A stretch of 64,000 bases of DNA, from positions 42,521-106,520 of the forward strand of contig JBNKTC010000005.1 of NCBI GenBank assembly GCA_050297855.1, read 5' to 3'. Origin of the DNA: SZUA-545 sp050297855 (GTDB lineage Bacteria; Campylobacterota; Campylobacteria; Campylobacterales; SZUA-545). The translations under genes and the position numbers were made by a program. Below the pieces are notes generated by a model. The model saw nothing but the letters and a program-made list of their open reading frames with translations, ran no database searches and was not told the DNA's origin. Position 1 is the stretch's first letter. Each line of letters begins with the position of its first letter. This document shows positions 60,478-64,000 of the stretch, piece by piece.

Positions 60478-61508
60478 GACATATCCTCCAGTTCCAGATC
60501 GATTGCAAAGGAGCCTTCGCCCCCAAGGGCGCGGATCCCGATGTTATTCTCTTTACAGAGTGCTCGGACAAGGTCCAGTCCCAGGCCATAGCCGAAAACG
60601 GCATGGTCGTCCCGGTAGTATTTGTTAAAGATCCTCTCCAGGTCCACCTCTTTGGCGACAGGGTTGGAGATCCTAAAGTGCCATAGCCCCTCCTGCTGTC
60701 GGAGGGTAAGCGCGATCGTCCGGTTTTCAGGTGTATATTTGATGGCGTTGGAGAGGAGGTTGTCTACGACACGTTCCATATCCGGCCGCGGCAGAAAAAG
60801 CTCCAGTGCAGGGGGGAGGTCGATGGCAAAATCGAGCAACCGGCTTTCGGCCACCAGGGTGAAGTAGTGGATCCGTTCACGCAGAAGCGCTACAAAATCG
60901 AAACGTGTTTTAATCGGGTGGGACTGGGGGTGCTTCAGGGTGTAATAGAGATCGTCATAGATGTTCTGGAGGGTCCGGCACGCCGCGCGGGTCATCCGGG
61001 TATATTCGTTGGCCCCGTGTTCAAGCTCCTGCATCTCCATGGCCGAACCGATAACACTCAAGGGGGTGTAGAGCTCGTGGAACGAGTGCTCCATCAGGCG
61101 TTTAAGGCCGCCCAGTATCCGGGCCTTTTCCAGGTGGGTACGTACCCGGGCGATCATCTCTTTGGGGTGGCAGGGTTTGGCGATATAGTCTACGGCACCC
61201 GCCTCAAATCCGCGGACGATCTCTTCGGGTGTGTCCCTGGCTGTCAGGAAGATGACAGGGATTTCGCTGGTCGTTTTGTCGCTTTTTAGCCGTTGCAGGA
61301 CCTCATATCCGTCCATCCCCGGCATCACGACATCCAGCAGGATCAGATCGGGCAGGAGGTTCTGAACGCTCTCCAGGGCCATCGGCCCGTCTGTGGCAAT
61401 ACTGATCTGATAGCGGTAAGGCTGAAGGATATCATAAAAGAGGGCCAGGTTCTCCCGTTTGTCATCGACAATCAGGACTTTGGGCGATGCGTTTGTTTCG
61501 GGACTCAT
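60474..61508 (-). CDS. Receiver fused to histidine kinase
   Basis: A 344-residue soluble protein with the receiver in front of the kinase. Receiver: D15-D16, phospho-acceptor D59 (LILLDVVMPGMDGYEV) and K111 in YIAKP. Kinase: H144 in MEHSFHELYTPLSVI, N-box LLSNAIKYTPENR, and a G2-type GYGLGLDLVRALC; the G1 box is weak (SNPVAKEVDLERIF), which may lower ATP affinity. I chose ATG 61508, which forms an ATGA overlap with the upstream gene; a further in-frame start at 61532 is less likely. Part of a three-gene minus-strand operon. Confidence 0.9.
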   Translation of the reverse strand: MSPETNASPKVLIVDDKRENLALFYDILQPYRYQISIATDGPMALESVQNLLPDLILLDVVMPGMDGYEVLQRLKSDKTTSEIPVIFLTARDTPEEIVRGFEAGAVDYIAKPCHPKEMIARVRTHLEKARILGGLKRLMEHSFHELYTPLSVIGSAMEMQELEHGANEYTRMTRAACRTLQNIYDDLYYTLKHPQSHPIKTRFDFVALLRERIHYFTLVAESRLLDFAIDLPPALELFLPRPDMERVVDNLLSNAIKYTPENRTIALTLRQQEGLWHFRISNPVAKEVDLERIFNKYYRDDHAVFGYGLGLDLVRALCKENNIGIRALGGEGSFAIDLELEDMS

Positions 61509-62641
61509 GCCGTCCGTCCCTTTTCGACCCATGCGATGATCCCCTCCAGGTCGAGCTGGGAGAGCCGTTCCAGGAGAAAGTTTTTGACCTGCGGCTCCCT
61601 GCAGCAGTTGATGATATTTTCAAGGTTGCTGATGTGCCCTGCTTTGGCAAGTGCGAGGACCTTGTCACGCTGCTCTTGCGACAGGGCATCGGCTGCGGGC
61701 CCGATCTGCGGCGGCGTCTGCCCCTGGGGCGGATCGATGGTAAGACCCGTCAGGGCAGCAAGGGTCTTTCGTATTTCGTTGCGATTGAACGGTTTGTGAA
61801 GTTTTCGGTCGAAGACGAAGTTGTCGCGGCGCTCCTCTTCGACCGCCAGCACGTCGGCGGTCAGGGCGACGATCTTGATGGCCGGGTCGCTTTTTTTGAT
61901 CATCCGTGCGGCTTCCCATCCGCTCATATCCGGCATATGGAGATCCATAAAGACCAGGTCCGGCTTCTCTTGGGCGGCTATGGCGTATGCGGACGCCCCG
62001 TCATTGGCATAAAGGAGTCTTAGGGGGGTTTTTTTCAGGAAGAGCCCCAGGACGGTGCGGTTGTCAATATCATCGTCTACGATCAATACGGTAATGTTTT
62101 CCCCTGTTTTTCCCGGTTCTGCGGAGGGGAGGGAAGCAGCGGTCTTATCCCTGGGGGCACGCCCCAGACCGGACTGGATCTGCTCGGCTGCTTCGACAAT
62201 GGCGTCGGCCCCCTTATGGCAGACGGAAGGGAGGGAGCGAGTCTCCTGGATAATCCGTCCGTATCCTAAAATAGTGTTGAGGGGGTTACGGATGTCATGG
62301 AGTGCCCGGGCATCCAGAAGCAGGGCGTCAACCGGAACATCCGGGAGGAGGATCATCCCCGAAAGGGGTGCTGATGCCGGGTCGTCTAAAAGGAGCAGTT
62401 GGGCGGAAATGGGCTCATCGGTCTCACCGTGTCGTATCGTGATGTCATGAAGGCTCTCTTTCCCGGGCAAAAAGGGAGATTGGATCAGGGACTCGGGGGT
62501 CATATCCACAAGCGCTTCCGATGTCCAGCCCGTGGCGTTGCAAAAGGAGGGGTTCGTGTAGACGAAACGGCCGTTAAAAACAGCGACTCCCCTCCGCTGG
62601 GCATCTCCGAGAAAAGCTGCAAGTACGGATTTTTCCTGCAC
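61505..62641 (-). CDS. PAS-HisKA-receiver protein lacking an ATPase domain
   Basis: A 378-residue soluble protein. A PAS domain (about 5-100; GVAVFNGRFVYTNPSFCNATG) is followed by a lone H-box (ALHDIRNPLNTILGY, H115), then, after a linker, a receiver with D189-D191 and phospho-acceptor D233 (LVFMDLHMPDMSG), and a C-terminal helical region of about 90 residues that could be an HPt or docking domain. No ATP-binding boxes are present. Start is GTG with AAGGATATCA upstream. It may act as a phosphorelay hub between the other kinases and regulator; inference. Confidence 0.85.
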   Translation of the reverse strand: MQEKSVLAAFLGDAQRRGVAVFNGRFVYTNPSFCNATGWTSEALVDMTPESLIQSPFLPGKESLHDITIRHGETDEPISAQLLLLDDPASAPLSGMILLPDVPVDALLLDARALHDIRNPLNTILGYGRIIQETRSLPSVCHKGADAIVEAAEQIQSGLGRAPRDKTAASLPSAEPGKTGENITVLIVDDDIDNRTVLGLFLKKTPLRLLYANDGASAYAIAAQEKPDLVFMDLHMPDMSGWEAARMIKKSDPAIKIVALTADVLAVEEERRDNFVFDRKLHKPFNRNEIRKTLAALTGLTIDPPQGQTPPQIGPAADALSQEQRDKVLALAKAGHISNLENIINCCREPQVKNFLLERLSQLDLEGIIAWVEKGRTA

Positions 62642-62788
62642 TGATATCCTTGTATAGCCTTATTTAATCAGAAAAAAATATATAACAGAAAGGATTAAAG
62701 CTGTAATAAAAAAATTAAAAAATCTATGTCAAGTACATAATTTATTAAAAAAATTACGACTTTGTAACCATTAAAAAAAAACAAGAAT

Positions 62789-62804
62789 CTGCACTCTTTT
62801 TGCA
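62789..62804 (+). promoter_or_regulatory. Possible sigma-54 promoter of the second chemoreceptor
   Basis: CTGCACTCTTTTTGCA fits the -24/-12 pattern TGGCAC-N5-TTGCA with the -12 half perfect and the -24 half reading TG rather than GG. It lies about 60 bases before the ATG in an AT-rich 222-base gap. Chemoreceptor genes may be RpoN- or FliA-controlled in this phylum; moderate support. Confidence 0.35.
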
Positions 62805-62863
62805 TTTTGGGATGATTCAATGCTCGCCAATGTTTTTGTGAAACCGATAAAAAAGGAGTGAGG

Positions 62864-64000
62864 ATGAGTTTTTTGAATAACCTATCCGTAAAGGTAAAGA
62901 TGCTGTTGCTGCCGATCGTGGTGGTCGTATCGATGGTGGCGTTATATCTGTTGATCACATCGAAAATGGACGAGTTGGTACGACGGCAGGTCAACACGAT
63001 GGACGCCGTGAAAATGGTGCAGCTTGCACAGAAAACACGGTTGGCGGAAAAGAACTATATCGCACGGGGTGATATGAAGTACGTGGATGAGGCGAAAAAG
63101 ATCGCAGCGGAACTGGCGGCGCTTAATTCAGAGCTGGGGAGCCGATTTAAACGGCAGGTGAACATCGACCAGAGCAAACGGATCGGTGATGCCAACAGCC
63201 GTTACGTTATCGCTTTGGAAGGAACTGCGACGGCAAAAAAACGGCAGCAGGAAGCTGACCGGGTAATGGCACTGGAGGCGGCCGGACTGCTGGAGGAGCT
63301 TCGCGCACTCCAGAAGGACCAGCGGGAGCAGCGTGCCAGACTGATGGCGTCCAAGCGTGCTAAAAAAGAGGATGTCAAAGATAAGTCGGAAAAGGCGATG
63401 CTGGCTTCCAATTCGATCGAAGAGATGTTCAAGGCGCGTGTGTCGGCATTGAAATATATGGCCAATCGCCAAGAGGGAGATGTAGCCAAGTTTAAGAGAA
63501 GAATCCAGAGAGTCCTGGAAGTGGGTACGACGCTGAAAAACCGCTTTGAAAACAGAGCCAATCGTGCCCAGGCGGCAAAGGTGATTGCGGGCGCCGAAGC
63601 ATACAAGGCGGCATTTGAGACCTATCTCGAAGCAACTGCCAATATTGCAAGCCAGGAAGAGGTGATGGTAGTCGCTGCGAGAAACCTGATGAAAGAGGCG
63701 ATGGATATCAGCGAAGACCAGAAGGCAAAGATGGACGAGGTCCGCTCGGAACTGGAGCAGACGATGTTGATCGCCTTTGTTGCGATCTCGATCTTTGCCG
63801 TGCTCATCTCCCTGCTGATCATGCGGGCGATCATCGGGGCGGTTTCGGCCCTTCAGAGCGGTCTTCTAAGTTTTTTTGCGTACCTGAACCGGGAGAGCAG
63901 TTCGGCCGATCCGGTGGCACTTGACAGTCGTGACGAGTTCGGGATGATGGCAGCGGCGGTGAACGAGAATATCGAACAGATCGCCGCGGGTCTGGCCAAA
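62864..64000 (+). CDS. Methyl-accepting chemotaxis protein, N-terminal part (cut by window end)
   Basis: Chemoreceptor of which the first 379 codons are visible. Membrane segment at about 12-32, a long helical periplasmic domain (about 35-300) with heptad-like EARs and many Ala/Lys, resembling helical bimodular (HBM) sensors rather than Cache, a second membrane segment at about 303-325, and the start of the cytoplasmic part with GLLSFFAYLNRESSSAD and DEFGMMAAAVNENI, typical of Campylobacterota receptors. The signalling hairpin lies beyond the window. Good AAAGGAGTGAGG ribosome-binding site. Confidence 0.92.
   Translation, partial: MSFLNNLSVKVKMLLLPIVVVVSMVALYLLITSKMDELVRRQVNTMDAVKMVQLAQKTRLAEKNYIARGDMKYVDEAKKIAAELAALNSELGSRFKRQVNIDQSKRIGDANSRYVIALEGTATAKKRQQEADRVMALEAAGLLEELRALQKDQREQRARLMASKRAKKEDVKDKSEKAMLASNSIEEMFKARVSALKYMANRQEGDVAKFKRRIQRVLEVGTTLKNRFENRANRAQAAKVIAGAEAYKAAFETYLEATANIASQEEVMVVAARNLMKEAMDISEDQKAKMDEVRSELEQTMLIAFVAISIFAVLISLLIMRAIIGAVSALQSGLLSFFAYLNRESSSADPVALDSRDEFGMMAAAVNENIEQIAAGLAK

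Noticed and set aside
1..64000. tRNA, rRNA, tmRNA, SRP RNA, CRISPR array, transposase or integrase genes
   Set aside because: Intergenic gaps were read on both strands; no cloverleaf with CCA, no direct repeat array and no transposase-like protein was recognised.

Overview
The window looks like chromosomal DNA of a free-living, probably chemolithotrophic or microaerophilic member of the Campylobacterota (Epsilonproteobacteria). This is an inference from gene content and order: RNase J with a long basic N-terminal extension next to ksgA and a KpsF/KdsD isomerase, a short Campylobacterota-type MurB, ThyX, QueE of the Campylobacter type, several chemoreceptors and two-component proteins, and di-haem cytochrome c peroxidase with rubrerythrin. 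Composition is close to half GC by eye, higher than Campylobacter or Helicobacter. Genus is not resolved. No tRNA, rRNA, CRISPR array, insertion sequence or prophage was seen.

Layout. 1-1206 is the start of dnaG (minus strand, cut by the window edge). 1347-15162 is a long plus-strand chemotaxis and signalling operon: cheY, cheW, a Cache chemoreceptor, a small acidic protein, cheA, cheR, a histidine-kinase-like protein whose phospho-acceptor histidine is asparagine, cheD, cheB, a J-domain protein, a pseudo-receiver/PAS/histidine kinase, and two response regulators sharing a C-terminal helical domain. 15148-22516 is a minus-strand operon read rsmA(ksgA)-rnj-kdsD-rluB/rsuA type-yjbQ-rarA-glycosyltransferase. 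22745-25106 is hisF, a short nucleoside-phosphorylase-fold protein and rlmN. Between rlmN and the NAD(P)HX repair gene lies a 487-base gap that opens with a perfect 16-bp match to the bacterial parS centromere site; two further one-mismatch copies lie within 10 kb.

27237-29726 carries a YeiH-family transporter, queC and murB. A haem-motif GGDEF/EAL protein, tpx, a lipoprotein, moaA, queE and an alpha-carbonic anhydrase follow. 35459-38070 is an oxidative-stress block: a Fur/PerR-type regulator overlapping cytochrome c peroxidase, diverging from rubrerythrin and a Dps-like ferritin. 38256-44157 holds a nucleoside deaminase, thyX, dgt, a beta-propeller/helical protein and a DUF2779 nuclease-like protein. 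A GGDEF protein, a cold-shock protein, putA, a patatin, an LpxH-like phosphoesterase, an HD-GYP protein, a TerB/DnaJ fusion, a glycosyltransferase, an EF-hand protein, phosphoglucomutase and a lone CBM48 protein follow. 58042-62641 is a sensory cluster (Cache histidine kinase converging on an OmpR-type regulator, a receiver-kinase and a PAS-receiver protein). 62864-64000 is the start of a second chemoreceptor.

The themes are environmental sensing (two chemoreceptors, one che operon, three cyclic-di-GMP proteins, many receivers), peroxide defence, nucleotide and 7-deazaguanine metabolism, and chromosome maintenance. The most notable signals are the parS cluster, the interrupted AT-richer reading frame beside it, the Asn-substituted kinase, and the paired regulators with a shared uncharacterised C-terminal domain.
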